A stretch of 64,000 nt of DNA from an uncultured Dehalococcoidia bacterium (lineage in GTDB: Bacteria; Chloroflexota; Dehalococcoidia; Lucifugimonadales; GCA-2712585): positions 2,107,141 to 2,171,140 of the forward strand of contig OX638324.1 in NCBI GenBank assembly GCA_951812825.1. The letters run 5' to 3'. Positions 16,593 through 24,322 of this stretch are shown in pieces. The notes under the pieces were generated by a model, which was not told where the DNA came from, did not search any database, and was given only the letters and a program-made list of their open reading frames with translations. Position numbers and translations under genes: made by a program. Each line of letters begins with the position of its first letter. The stretch's first letter is position 1.

Positions 16593-18797
16593 TCAGTTCG
16601 CTGCAGACTGGCTGGCAGTGTTGGAAACCAGCAGGTCTTTGCGGTTGCCCCACCGTTTGAAGAAGTGGCGGAAGTTCCTGCGGCTCAGCTGGTCCCGCTC
16701 TTCCTCGCCCAGGCTGGCCCACTGGCGATGCTCGTGGCGTACCAGGGGCAGGTCTCCGTCGGCAAGGATGCGGTAGCCCAGGTCCCGGAACTGGAAGCTG
16801 AAGTCCAGGTCCAGGTTGCGGTAGAAGCGGAAACACTCCCGGAGGAGGCCCGTTTCCGCCAGCAGCTCCCTGCGGAAGGCGAAGCAGTAGCCCTGCATGG
16901 CGTCGGCGTCGCCTTCCGTCATCTCTTCGTGGAAGTGGTGCAGGTTCTCGGAGATTATGCCCCAAGGGCCGGTGACGCCTATCTCGTCGTGCTTAAGGCT
17001 TTCGGCGATCCGAGGGAGAAAAGCGCCCACGGCTTCCACGGAAGTGTCCATCATGACGATTATTCGGCCGCGGCTCAGGGCCAGGCCGATGTTCTTGGCC
17101 TGGGCCTCGCCCAACTGGTGGTCGCAATGGAGGACCCGGACGCTTTCGTGACGATTCTGCATCTCCTCCAACCACTCGGCGGCGCCGTCGGTGGAGCCGT
17201 TGTCGACGACTACGATTTCGGCGTCGGAGTTCGAGCTCCAACGGAGGATGCCGTTGACGCAGCGCTTTACGTCGTCCAGATAGTCGCTGGCGGTGACGAC
17301 CACGGAGAAATCTTTAGTTGAGGGAGAGTTGAGATAGGATGGCGCTTCCCTGGGGGATGAAACGGAGGGCCAGCGCTCTTCCACCAGCTCGAAGGAGGTC
17401 TTGGGGCGGGCCATGGGGCCGTTGCGGGTGTCCCGCACCTGGTAGCCTTGCTCGCCGAGGTGGTCGCGGATGCGGTCGGAGCGTTCGTAGCTGCTGCGGG
17501 CACGGTAGCTTTCCCGGTCCGTGAGGGTGTTGAGGGTCTCCTGGGACAGGGGGTAGGAGTGGGGTACCCGGGCCAGGTCGAGGCCCAGGATCCGGTCCAT
17601 TTCGAGGAGCAATTCCAGTTTACGATGGCCGGGGAGGTCCGATTGGGCCATGCCCCAGGTAACGGAGAGGGCGCGGGGCATGTTGAGGTCGTCTTCCACG
17701 GCTTCCCGGAATTTTTCTACCCATTGCTGGCCGTCAGAGCCGTCGGCGCCGTTTACGCGAGAGTCGGCGCGCTGCCAGTTCCAGGCCCGGTCCCGCAGGC
17801 GGATGAGGCCGCGCTGGGCTGCCTTGAGGGCGGAGAAGGTGAAGTTCAGCCTTCGGCGGTACTTGACGGTGAGGCAGAGGTAGCGGAAGGCGAGGGGTTC
17901 GAATCCGCGCAGTTCCAGGTCGGCGAGGAGGAATTCGTTGCCGGCGGACTTGGCCATCTTCACGCCGTCGGCCAGCAGGTGCTGTCCGTGGACCCAGTGG
18001 CGAACGTAGCGGGTGCCGAAGGCGGCTTCGCTCTGGGCGATCTCGCCCTCGTGATGAGGAAAAATATTGTCCACGCCGCCGGTGTGAAGGTCCTGCTCCC
18101 GGCCGAGGTAGCGGGTGGACATTGCGGAGCACTCTATGTGCCAGCCGGGGAAGCCTTCGCCCCAGGGGGAGTCCCACTTAACGTCGCGGCCCGGCTCGGC
18201 AGCCTTCCAGAGGGTGAAGTCCCTGGGGTCGCGCTTGAGGGGGTCGGCTTCGACGCGGACGCCTTCCATGAGATCGTGGCCGAGGTTGCCGGAGAGCTGA
18301 CCGTAGGGCTCGTACTTAGCGACGTCGAAGTAGACGTTGCCCTGGGCTTCGTAGGCGTAGCCGTTCTCCATGAGCCGCCTGATGACGTCCAGCATCTCCG
18401 GGACGTGGCCCGTGGCGCGGGGGAACTCGTCGGCGGGGAGGATGTTCATCTTGGCTTCGTCGGCGTGGAAGGCCTCGGTGTAGAAGTCGGCTATCTCCCC
18501 GGGGGTCTTTCCTTCGGCCAGGGCGGCCAGGATAACCTTGTCGCCGCCTCGTTCCAGCTGCTCTTGCCGCATGTGGCCCACATCGGTGATGTTCTTGATG
18601 TGGATGACCTTCGTGCCCCCCTCGGCAAGGGCGCGCCTGATCCAGTCTGCCATGAGGTAGGAGCGCAGGTTGCCCACGTGGGCGTAGCGGTACACGGTGG
18701 GTCCGCAGGTGTAGATGCGGGCTACGCCGGGCTCCACGGTGGAGACTGGTTCAACGCGCTTGTTGAGGGTGTTGTATATGCGAAGCAAGGGATTCAC
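16593..18797 (-). CDS. cysS: Cysteinyl-tRNA synthetase fused to a family 2 glycosyltransferase
   Basis: Residues 1-460 are a complete class I CysRS, which charges tRNA(Cys) in the cytoplasm: zinc ligands Cys31, Cys223 and the HHEGE segment (248-252), the HIGH-type HVGN (40-43), KMAKS (280-284), and a C-terminal DALR-like region with SDRIRDHLGEQGYQVRDT. After a Ser/Pro-rich linker (about 462-495) residues 497-725 form a GT2 domain with FSVVVTASDYLDDV, VVVDNGSTDGAAEWL, a MMDTSVE metal-site candidate and LDFSFQFRDLGYRI. The frame is continuous through the junction with no stop or obvious frameshift. GTG start at 18797. A normal CysRS has about 460-480 residues. Confidence 0.93.
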   Translation of the reverse strand: MNPLLRIYNTLNKRVEPVSTVEPGVARIYTCGPTVYRYAHVGNLRSYLMADWIRRALAEGGTKVIHIKNITDVGHMRQEQLERGGDKVILAALAEGKTPGEIADFYTEAFHADEAKMNILPADEFPRATGHVPEMLDVIRRLMENGYAYEAQGNVYFDVAKYEPYGQLSGNLGHDLMEGVRVEADPLKRDPRDFTLWKAAEPGRDVKWDSPWGEGFPGWHIECSAMSTRYLGREQDLHTGGVDNIFPHHEGEIAQSEAAFGTRYVRHWVHGQHLLADGVKMAKSAGNEFLLADLELRGFEPLAFRYLCLTVKYRRRLNFTFSALKAAQRGLIRLRDRAWNWQRADSRVNGADGSDGQQWVEKFREAVEDDLNMPRALSVTWGMAQSDLPGHRKLELLLEMDRILGLDLARVPHSYPLSQETLNTLTDRESYRARSSYERSDRIRDHLGEQGYQVRDTRNGPMARPKTSFELVEERWPSVSSPREAPSYLNSPSTKDFSVVVTASDYLDDVKRCVNGILRWSSNSDAEIVVVDNGSTDGAAEWLEEMQNRHESVRVLHCDHQLGEAQAKNIGLALSRGRIIVMMDTSVEAVGAFLPRIAESLKHDEIGVTGPWGIISENLHHFHEEMTEGDADAMQGYCFAFRRELLAETGLLRECFRFYRNLDLDFSFQFRDLGYRILADGDLPLVRHEHRQWASLGEEERDQLSRRNFRHFFKRWGNRKDLLVSNTASQSAAN

Positions 18798-18880
18798 CTA
18801 TGCGTTACCCACAAATTGTAACATCTTGGTTGCCGCACTGCCCACTTTATGGGACGAGTTGAGGGGAATGGGAGGGTTTG

Positions 18881-18909
18881 TTGACACCGAATTTGCCGGT
18901 ATCTACAAT
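18881..18909 (+). promoter_or_regulatory. Sigma-70 type promoter of the zinc-ribbon gene
   Basis: Perfect -35 TTGACA (18881-18886), 17-base spacer, -10 TACAAT (18904-18909). Start near 18916, about 20 bases before the ATG at 18938 and just ahead of the GGAGAG ribosome-binding site. It may also serve rnpB downstream. Confidence 0.82.
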
Positions 18910-18937
18910 CTCGACTGGAGAGGGGGGATGGAGAGTT

Positions 18938-19639
18938 ATGGCTGTATCCAGGATATTGTACGATTTGCAGAACTTGGACCTCCTTTTGGACGAAGCGAAA
19001 GGCCGGGTCTCCGAGATTGAGTGCAGCCTGGGAGACCGGGATGAGCTGAAGCGCAGGGAGGAGGCGCTGGAGGAGCTTCGGGACCGCATGCGGGACCTGG
19101 ATAGGAAGCAGCGTAGCCTGGACCTCAGCTCAAAGTCTACGAAGGACAGGCTGGATGCGGTGGAGACAAAACTCTACGGCGGCACGGTGGCGAGTCCGAG
19201 GGAGCTCCAGGACCTGGGGCGGGAACTAGAAAACGTGAAGAGGAACCTGAAGGAGGTCGACGAGGAGGCGCTGGAGAACCTGGTCAGTTTGGAAGAGACG
19301 GAGCAGCAGGTATCGAAGGGGGAGGAGGAGCTGGTCCGGGAAGAAGCGGCCTGGTCGGAGGACCAGTATGGGATGGAGGTGGAGCGGCGGGAACTTCGGA
19401 CGCGGATCGGGGGCCTGGAGCAGCAGCGGAGGCAGGTGGCCAAGGGGGTGAAGGCACATTCTTTGGGGGTGTACGAGCGGGTGCGTCGCGCGAAGGAAGG
19501 GAGGGCGGTGTCGATGGTGGAGCAGGGGTTGTGCCGGGCCTGCGGCGTGACGCTGCCAACGCATTCGATACAGCGGGCGCGTTCTGGGGACGAGGCGGTG
19601 CAGTGCGGAAGCTGCAGCAGCATTCTTTATGCCAGTTGA
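18938..19639 (+). CDS. Coiled-coil protein with C-terminal C4 zinc ribbon (DUF164-like)
   Basis: 233 residues. About residues 10-180 form a long, highly charged antiparallel coiled coil. The C-terminus has CRACG and CGSC pairs forming a zinc ribbon (zf-RING_7 type). The family is widespread, is predicted to bind nucleic acid, and has no settled role. In Actinobacteria, homologs commonly sit beside rnpB, as here: the RNase P RNA starts about 80 bases downstream on the same strand. ATG 18938 was chosen over an upstream in-frame start because it follows the promoter and GGAGAG site. Confidence 0.85.
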   Translation: MAVSRILYDLQNLDLLLDEAKGRVSEIECSLGDRDELKRREEALEELRDRMRDLDRKQRSLDLSSKSTKDRLDAVETKLYGGTVASPRELQDLGRELENVKRNLKEVDEEALENLVSLEETEQQVSKGEEELVREEAAWSEDQYGMEVERRELRTRIGGLEQQRRQVAKGVKAHSLGVYERVRRAKEGRAVSMVEQGLCRACGVTLPTHSIQRARSGDEAVQCGSCSSILYAS

Positions 19640-19720
19640 TTTTTCTTTCCCTTGCCAACGGGTGATTGTGGGAGAAGGGGTGGTGGTTTTGGGGAGGGTG
19701 GACGTGGTACATTTGGGGCG

Positions 19721-20128
19721 GAAGAGTTGGAGGGCCGGGCGGCCGCTGCGCTTCGGCGGAGAGGAAAGTCCGGGCTCCACCGGGCAGGGTGCTGGGTAAC
19801 GCCCAGGGATGGCCGTCCTGCGGGGCGGCGGTCACGGAAAGTGACACAGAAACACACCGTCTCACGCTGTGGGATAAGGTTGAAATCGTGAGGTAAGGGC
19901 TCACGGCCGACCGCGGCGACGCGGCGGCGGTCAAACCCCACCCGGAGCAAGGCCAAATAGGGGGATACGGGCGCCCGGCCCATCCCCGGGTAGGCCGCAC
20001 GACCCCGACGGCAACGTCGTCGCCGGAGAACCGGCGAATTCGGTCCTATGAGGGCCGGAAGGGCTAGATAGATGGTCGCCATCCCTACGGGGATACAGAA
20101 CCCGGCTTACAGGCCCTCTTTACTCTTC
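19721..20128 (+). ncRNA. rnpB: RNase P RNA (bacterial class A)
   Basis: Catalytic RNA that matures tRNA 5' ends. Universally conserved blocks are present in order: GAGGAAAGTCCGGGCTCC near 19761-19780, AGGGTGCTGGGTAACGCCC, the CGTGAGGTAAGGGCTCACG helix, AAGGCCAAATAGGGGGATAC, TAGATAGATGGTCGCCATCC, and ACAGAACCCGGCTTACAGGC at the 3' end, which contains the CCA-pairing region. P1 can form between GAAGAG/AGGGCC at 19721-19736 and GGCCCT/CTCTTC at 20112-20128, which sets the ends to within a few bases. T-rich sequence follows. Confidence 0.97.
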
Positions 20129-20155
20129 CGTTTTCCGATGGTTCTCTACTGCAAC

Positions 20156-20192
20156 GAGATTCTTCGTCGCGGAGCTTCCTCAGAATGACATG
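20156..20192. repeat. Interspersed repeat family B, copy 2
   Basis: GAGATTCTTCGTCGCGGAGC then TTCCTCAGAATGACATG. It lies between rnpB and the amidohydrolase gene, immediately before a family C palindrome. Confidence 0.8.
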
Positions 20193-20195
20193 GGG

Positions 20196-20220
20196 GTGGG
20201 TTTGAAACCCACCCCTACCG
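20196..20220. repeat. Interspersed repeat family C, copy 1
   Basis: GTGGGTTTGAAACCCACCCC plus TACCG. Arms GTGGGTTT and AAACCCAC pair perfectly. Relatives lie at 22496-22526 and 42692-42725. Confidence 0.8.
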
Positions 20221-20236
20221 GAAGCGTCTAAATGGT

Positions 20237-20245
20237 TGTTATACT
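20237..20245 (+). promoter_or_regulatory. Extended -10 promoter candidate for the amidohydrolase gene
   Basis: TGT followed by TATACT (20240-20245) matches an extended -10. No good -35 is visible. The leader would be about 30 nt with AAAGGAG before ATG 20279. Confidence 0.5.
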
Positions 20246-20278
20246 GGGGCGGCGCATCCCGAACCGCAAAGGAGAATC

Positions 20279-21817
20279 ATGGCCTCCTCCATCATCAGGA
20301 GCAAGCACGTAATTACTCGAGTGATCGACGACAACGCCAGCGAAATTGTCGACGACGGGGCCGTCTACCAGGAGGACGGCGCTATCGTCGAAGTGGGCAG
20401 GTTCGATGATCTGAAGGCGAAGTATTCGCCGGATGAGGTGGTGGGAGACGGTACGCATCTCGTCATACCGGGGCTGGTGAACGCCCATCATCACGTGGGG
20501 TTGACGCCCTTCCAGCTGGGAAGCCCGGACCTGGCGCTGGAGCCGTGGATTGTGGTGCGGACGATGAACCGGGACGTGGACAACTACCTGGACACGCTAT
20601 ACTGCGCCATTCAGATGATCGAGGCGGGCATTACCACGGTTATGCACAATCACGCCACCTGGCGGAAGACGGAAGGCGGCGGGTTCCATGAATCGGGCGC
20701 CCACGTAATGCAGGCGTACCAGGACGCGGGGATGCGGGTGGCTTTTTCCTTCTCGCACCGGGACCAGAACCGGGTGGCCTACGAGGACGATGACAAGTTC
20801 CTGGCCACGATACCCAAGGACCTGGCCGAGCGGATCAAGAATCGGCTGGTGGAGACCCAGATGTCCACTGAAGAGTACATCGCCCTATTCGAGGGGCTGA
20901 GCCGGGACTTTGGAGAAGATCCACGAATCCGGGTGTTTCTGAGTCCCGGGAACGTGCAGTGGTGCTCGGACGGGTTCTTGACGGCGGTGAAGGAGGCGGC
21001 AGGCCGGCATGGGACGGGGGTGCACATTCACCTGCAGGAGAGCTTCTACCAGAAGCTGTACGGCATGCGGACGTGGGGGAAGACGCCGCTGGCGCACCTG
21101 CGGGACCTGGGGTTTACGGGGCCGGAGGTCTCCTGCGCCCACGGGGTGTGGATCACGGACTCGGACATTCGGACGCTGGCGGAGACGGGGACGATGGTCT
21201 GCCATAACGCCAGCTCCAACCTTCGGCTGAAGAGCGGCATCGCGCCGCTGAATCCGATGCTGGCCAGTGGCGTGGGGGTGGCGCTGGGCATAGACGAGGC
21301 GGGGATCAACGACGACAACGACATGATCCAAGAGATGCGGCTGGTGCACAAGATTCACCGGGAGCCGGGGGTGTACAGTCCTGCGCCGACCTCACATCAG
21401 GTGCTGCGTTTGGCGACGGAGAATGGTGCAAGAGCGACTTTCTTTGGCGACGACGTGGGGACGCTGGAGGCGGGGAAGCGGGCCGACGCGGTGCTGGTGG
21501 ACATGAACCATATCAATGAGCCGTACCTTGACGCCGATGCAAACGTGGTGGACGCGCTGTTGTACCGGGGTCGGGGCGTGGACGTGGACACGGTGGTTGT
21601 GGACGGCGAGGTGCTGATGCAGGGGCGGCAGATGACGAGGGTTAACAAGAGCGAGGTGTGGCGGGCGTTAAAGGATTTTCTTTCCCGGGAGTTGAGCGAA
21701 GCTGAGCTGGAGAGGATTGAGGTGGCGCAGGAGCTGCTGCCCCACGTCAACAAGTTCTACGGCCAGTGGCATCTGGAACAGGGGGATTCCCACTACCAGT
21801 ACAATCAGAGGGTGTGA
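20279..21817 (+). CDS. Amidohydrolase, TrzA/chlorohydrolase-type
   Basis: A cytoplasmic metal-dependent hydrolase or deaminase of the superfamily that includes atrazine chlorohydrolase and 5-methylthioadenosine deaminase. Metal ligands: the HxH in LVNAHHHVG, a central His in GVHIHLQESF, His in SCAHGVWI, and Asp in LGIDEAGIND. The composite beta-sandwich is split between the N- and C-termini (VDDGAVYQEDGAIVEVG and AGKRADAVLVDM). The 512 residues are longer than most homologs because of a C-terminal extension of about 60 residues. The substrate is unknown. ATG 20279 follows AAAGGAG. A cupin-like gene follows 78 bases later. Confidence 0.87.
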   Translation: MASSIIRSKHVITRVIDDNASEIVDDGAVYQEDGAIVEVGRFDDLKAKYSPDEVVGDGTHLVIPGLVNAHHHVGLTPFQLGSPDLALEPWIVVRTMNRDVDNYLDTLYCAIQMIEAGITTVMHNHATWRKTEGGGFHESGAHVMQAYQDAGMRVAFSFSHRDQNRVAYEDDDKFLATIPKDLAERIKNRLVETQMSTEEYIALFEGLSRDFGEDPRIRVFLSPGNVQWCSDGFLTAVKEAAGRHGTGVHIHLQESFYQKLYGMRTWGKTPLAHLRDLGFTGPEVSCAHGVWITDSDIRTLAETGTMVCHNASSNLRLKSGIAPLNPMLASGVGVALGIDEAGINDDNDMIQEMRLVHKIHREPGVYSPAPTSHQVLRLATENGARATFFGDDVGTLEAGKRADAVLVDMNHINEPYLDADANVVDALLYRGRGVDVDTVVVDGEVLMQGRQMTRVNKSEVWRALKDFLSRELSEAELERIEVAQELLPHVNKFYGQWHLEQGDSHYQYNQRV

Positions 21818-21895
21818 TTTATTCCTTCAGGCGGCCAATTGGGTGATTGGTTGCGTCATGCTAGTTTGAGAACTAAGAGGGAGGTAAGGACAGCA

Positions 21896-22459
21896 ATGGG
21901 TTCTGAAGCAGTTACGTATTCGGTTGAGGACTTTGTGGGGTTTGTCAACAAGACTATCCAGAAGGTGGGGACGGGGCCGGAGGCGCTGGAGGCTATCGGC
22001 GCGAACCTGAGGCGGCTGGTGATGGAGGGAGGCGATCTTACCGCTCAGGGGGTGCCGGCGGAGAATCCGGGTGGGCTTACGGGGCGATGGCTCCATAAGG
22101 AGGAGGGAGGCGATTTCCAGCTTTCCGTGACGTATTTCCCGCCGGACGAGCCGACGCCGGTGCACAGTCACTATCGCTGGGGCGTGGAGTGCGTCATTCA
22201 CGGGGAGGAACGGTTCACGGTGTGGGAGCGGCAGGACGATGCCGACAAGCCGGGGCGCTCCCACCTGAATGTGGTGTCCGACGGAAAGATGACGCGGGGC
22301 GACGTGCGGGCCTGGTACGACCCGCCGAAGAACGTGCATCGCCAGTGGGCGCAGGGGGACAAGCCGGTCTGCCTGGCGCTGCTGATGGGCGGCGATGGCG
22401 CGCGGGAGCATATTTTTGACCTGGATAAGGGGACGTTTGAGGACGCAGTAGCGCGGTAG
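21896..22459 (+). CDS. Cupin-fold protein of unknown function
   Basis: 187 residues, probably cytoplasmic. A central TPVHSHYRWGVECVIHGEE resembles the first cupin motif of cysteine-dioxygenase-like proteins (His, His, then Glu/His on the next strand), and a later NVHRQWAQGDKPVCLALLMG provides the second motif. So a metal-dependent dioxygenase-like fold is likely, but no reaction can be assigned. ATG 21896 was chosen over an upstream frame because GGGAGGTAAGGA precedes it. It is probably co-transcribed with the amidohydrolase before it and may act on the same compound. Confidence 0.65.
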   Translation: MGSEAVTYSVEDFVGFVNKTIQKVGTGPEALEAIGANLRRLVMEGGDLTAQGVPAENPGGLTGRWLHKEEGGDFQLSVTYFPPDEPTPVHSHYRWGVECVIHGEERFTVWERQDDADKPGRSHLNVVSDGKMTRGDVRAWYDPPKNVHRQWAQGDKPVCLALLMGGDGAREHIFDLDKGTFEDAVAR

Positions 22460-22495
22460 CGGGACAGGTTTGTTGGGGATTTTTGGGTAGTAGAG

Positions 22496-22526
22496 AGGGC
22501 GGGTTTGAAACCCGCCCCTACCGGTT
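22496..22526. repeat. Interspersed repeat family C, copy 2
   Basis: AGGGCGGGTTTGAAACCCGC then CCCTACCGGTT. The arms differ from copy 1 by paired changes (GTGGG to GCGGG on one side, CCCAC to CCCGC on the other), so pairing is conserved. Confidence 0.8.
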
Positions 22527-22549
22527 GAGCGCCGATATTGTGATGCCCA

Positions 22550-22720
22550 CTATGGCTTATTCAAGAAGTCGTAGTTCTCTTTTATTGAATCTGCCACAGC
22601 TTTGTGTATGATCTTAAAGTCTTGTGCAAGAGCCAGAGCCTTATAAGGTGTGTTAGACCTACTGATGTTTGCCTTAACTAGTTCCATGGCCACTTCAATT
22701 GCTTGCTTATCGACATTCAT
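22550..22720 (-). CDS. Small AT-rich gene of unknown function
   Basis: 56 residues, Lys/Ala/Ile-rich and helical, starting at the ATG at 22720 behind GGGAGAG. An upstream in-frame start would add 25 residues but lacks a ribosome site. Codon use and base composition are clearly poorer in G+C than all neighbours, which suggests recent acquisition. A segment TPYKALALAQDFKIIHKAV looks structured. It faces the amidohydrolase gene at 22881 and shares with it an AT-rich 160-base intergenic region with an inverted repeat. Confidence 0.55.
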   Translation of the reverse strand: MNVDKQAIEVAMELVKANISRSNTPYKALALAQDFKIIHKAVADSIKENYDFLNKP

Positions 22721-22823
22721 TACATCTCTCCCTTTGTAGATGCTACTATGCGGTATTCTGAGACCAGCCAACCAATAGTCTTGGTAGTACAGCACTACCC
22801 AGTTGGTAAAAGACGTACATTCG

Positions 22824-22843
22824 CATTACCCTTTATGGTAATG
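22824..22843. promoter_or_regulatory. Inverted repeat in the divergent AT-rich intergenic region
   Basis: CATTACC (22824-22830) and GGTAATG (22837-22843) are perfectly complementary around CTTTAT. No T-tract follows, so an operator between the divergent genes is more likely than a terminator. Confidence 0.4.
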
Positions 22844-22880
22844 TCATTGTATCTTAAATTCCAAGCGGGTGTAAATAAAT

Positions 22881-24116
22881 ATGAACACTTATGCGCTTTG
22901 CAACGCCAACATTATCGATTGCACGAGCAGGGACCCGATTGTGGGGGGGACGCTTGTGGTGAGCGGCGGCCGGATTCAGGACGTGGGGGCGGCCAACAGC
23001 GTGTCGATTCCTCGTGACGCCCGGATGGTGGACGTGGGAGGCCGGACGGTGATGCCGGGGCTGATGGACGCTCACGCCCACATGGCGCTGCTGGAGGCGA
23101 GGATAGCCGAGTACGAGGACAAGCATCCCGGGGCGGTCTTCGCGTACTCGGTGGCGCGCAACATCGAAAATACGCTGATGCAGGGATACACGACGATCCG
23201 GGACACGGGCGGATGCGATTGGAGCTTCAAGGAGTCGGTGGACCGGGGGATGATTCCGGGGCCGCGGATGTTCGTGAGCAACGGGCCGATTTCGCAGACG
23301 GGGGGACACGGGGACCACCGGCTGCGACACGACCGTCGGAGCGAGCATCACGACCACCCGCTAATGGCAGGCTCGTCGATTGCGGACGGAGCGGACCAGG
23401 TTAGGTACGCGACGAGGTGGCAGCTGCGAACGGGGGCCGACCAGATAAAGATTATGGCGGGCGGCGGGGCAGCTTCGCCCACGGACGCGGTGGAGGACCC
23501 GCAGTACACGGTGGAGGAGCTGGCGGCGGCGGTGTACGAGGCGCGGGCAGTGCGGAAGTACGTTTGCGCCCACGTGTATGTTCCTGAGGGAATTATGAAC
23601 TGTGTGAAGGCAGGGGTTCGGTCGATTGAGCACGGGAACTTCATGGACGAAGAGTCGGCTTCGCTGATGAAGGAGAGCGACGTTTTTCTGGTGCCGACGC
23701 TGGCCATCTTCGAGATGTCGAGCAGGTACGGGCGGAAGAACGGAGCGCCGGAGTCGATGCTGCAGAAGATAAACGCCGTGCGGGACGTGGGGGCCCAGAG
23801 CCTGGAGATAGCGCAGTCCGTTGGGCTGAAGATCGGGTCCGGGTCGGACGTATTCGGGCCTTACGCGGAGGGCAGGGCGCTTTCGCTGGAGCTGCAGGCG
23901 GGGGTGCTCGGGCCGATGGAGAGCCTGATCTGCGCCACGCGCAACAACGCAGAGCTTTTCGGCATCGTCGACGAGGTGGGAACTCTGGAGGCGGGGAAGC
24001 TGGCGGACGTGATTATCGTGGACGGGGACCCGCTGGAAGACATTCGGATTCTGCAGGACCAGGATAATGTGAAGGTGGTGATGCAGTCCGGTCGGGTGGT
24101 GAAGGGGGAGTTGTAG
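22881..24116 (+). CDS. Amidohydrolase, imidazolonepropionase/Xaa-Pro dipeptidase-like
   Basis: A cytoplasmic binuclear metallohydrolase of 411 residues. Metal site: VMPGLMDAHAHMAL (HxH), the bridging-type Lys in QIKIMAGGG, His in VCAHVYVPEG and SIEHGNF, and the catalytic-type Asp in KIGSGSDVFG. This pattern matches amidohydrolases near prolidase, imidazolonepropionase and carboxypeptidase Sgx9260-type enzymes, which cleave acyl-peptides or similar amides. A His/Asp/Arg-rich loop (about residues 142-160, GGHGDHRLRHDRRSEHHDH) is notable. The start lies in an AT-rich stretch without a strong ribosome site. Confidence 0.85.
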   Translation: MNTYALCNANIIDCTSRDPIVGGTLVVSGGRIQDVGAANSVSIPRDARMVDVGGRTVMPGLMDAHAHMALLEARIAEYEDKHPGAVFAYSVARNIENTLMQGYTTIRDTGGCDWSFKESVDRGMIPGPRMFVSNGPISQTGGHGDHRLRHDRRSEHHDHPLMAGSSIADGADQVRYATRWQLRTGADQIKIMAGGGAASPTDAVEDPQYTVEELAAAVYEARAVRKYVCAHVYVPEGIMNCVKAGVRSIEHGNFMDEESASLMKESDVFLVPTLAIFEMSSRYGRKNGAPESMLQKINAVRDVGAQSLEIAQSVGLKIGSGSDVFGPYAEGRALSLELQAGVLGPMESLICATRNNAELFGIVDEVGTLEAGKLADVIIVDGDPLEDIRILQDQDNVKVVMQSGRVVKGEL

Positions 24117-24130
24117 GGGCGGCCGTTACG

Positions 24131-24225
24131 GCAACGAGATTCCTCGACTTCGCTGCGCTACGTTCGGGATGACGTGTGGGTAGAGGGGTGAAGAGTGGGC
24201 CCCCGCATTCGCGAGGGAACGGGGA
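24131..24225. repeat. Diverged family B and family A repeats
   Basis: A degenerate family B unit (24131-24176, starting ACGAGATTCCTCG) is followed by a degenerate family A palindrome (about 24196-24225, CCCCCGCATTCGCGAGGG). A further G/C-rich hairpin related to family D (24262-24311, CTCTCCCACGATGGGAGAGG) lies before the next gene end. They fill the 206-base gap between convergent genes. Confidence 0.5.
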
Positions 24226-24322
24226 GGGGTGGATCCCAATAGATTGTGTTTGGAGCGCTTCCACCCTCACCTCAATCCTCTCCCACGATGGGAGAGGAGG
24301 AAAGAGGGAGCGGAGAGGGGGG

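Noticed and set aside
17895-17925. GGTTCGAATCC-like sequence resembling a tRNA T-arm
   Set aside because: It lies inside the CysRS coding sequence, and no acceptor, D or anticodon stems can be built around it.
17448-18821. A 457-codon open frame on the plus strand opposite cysS
   Set aside because: It is the antisense shadow of a GC-rich gene. Its product is Gly/Val/Ala/Glu-rich with no family features, while the opposite strand encodes clear CysRS motifs.
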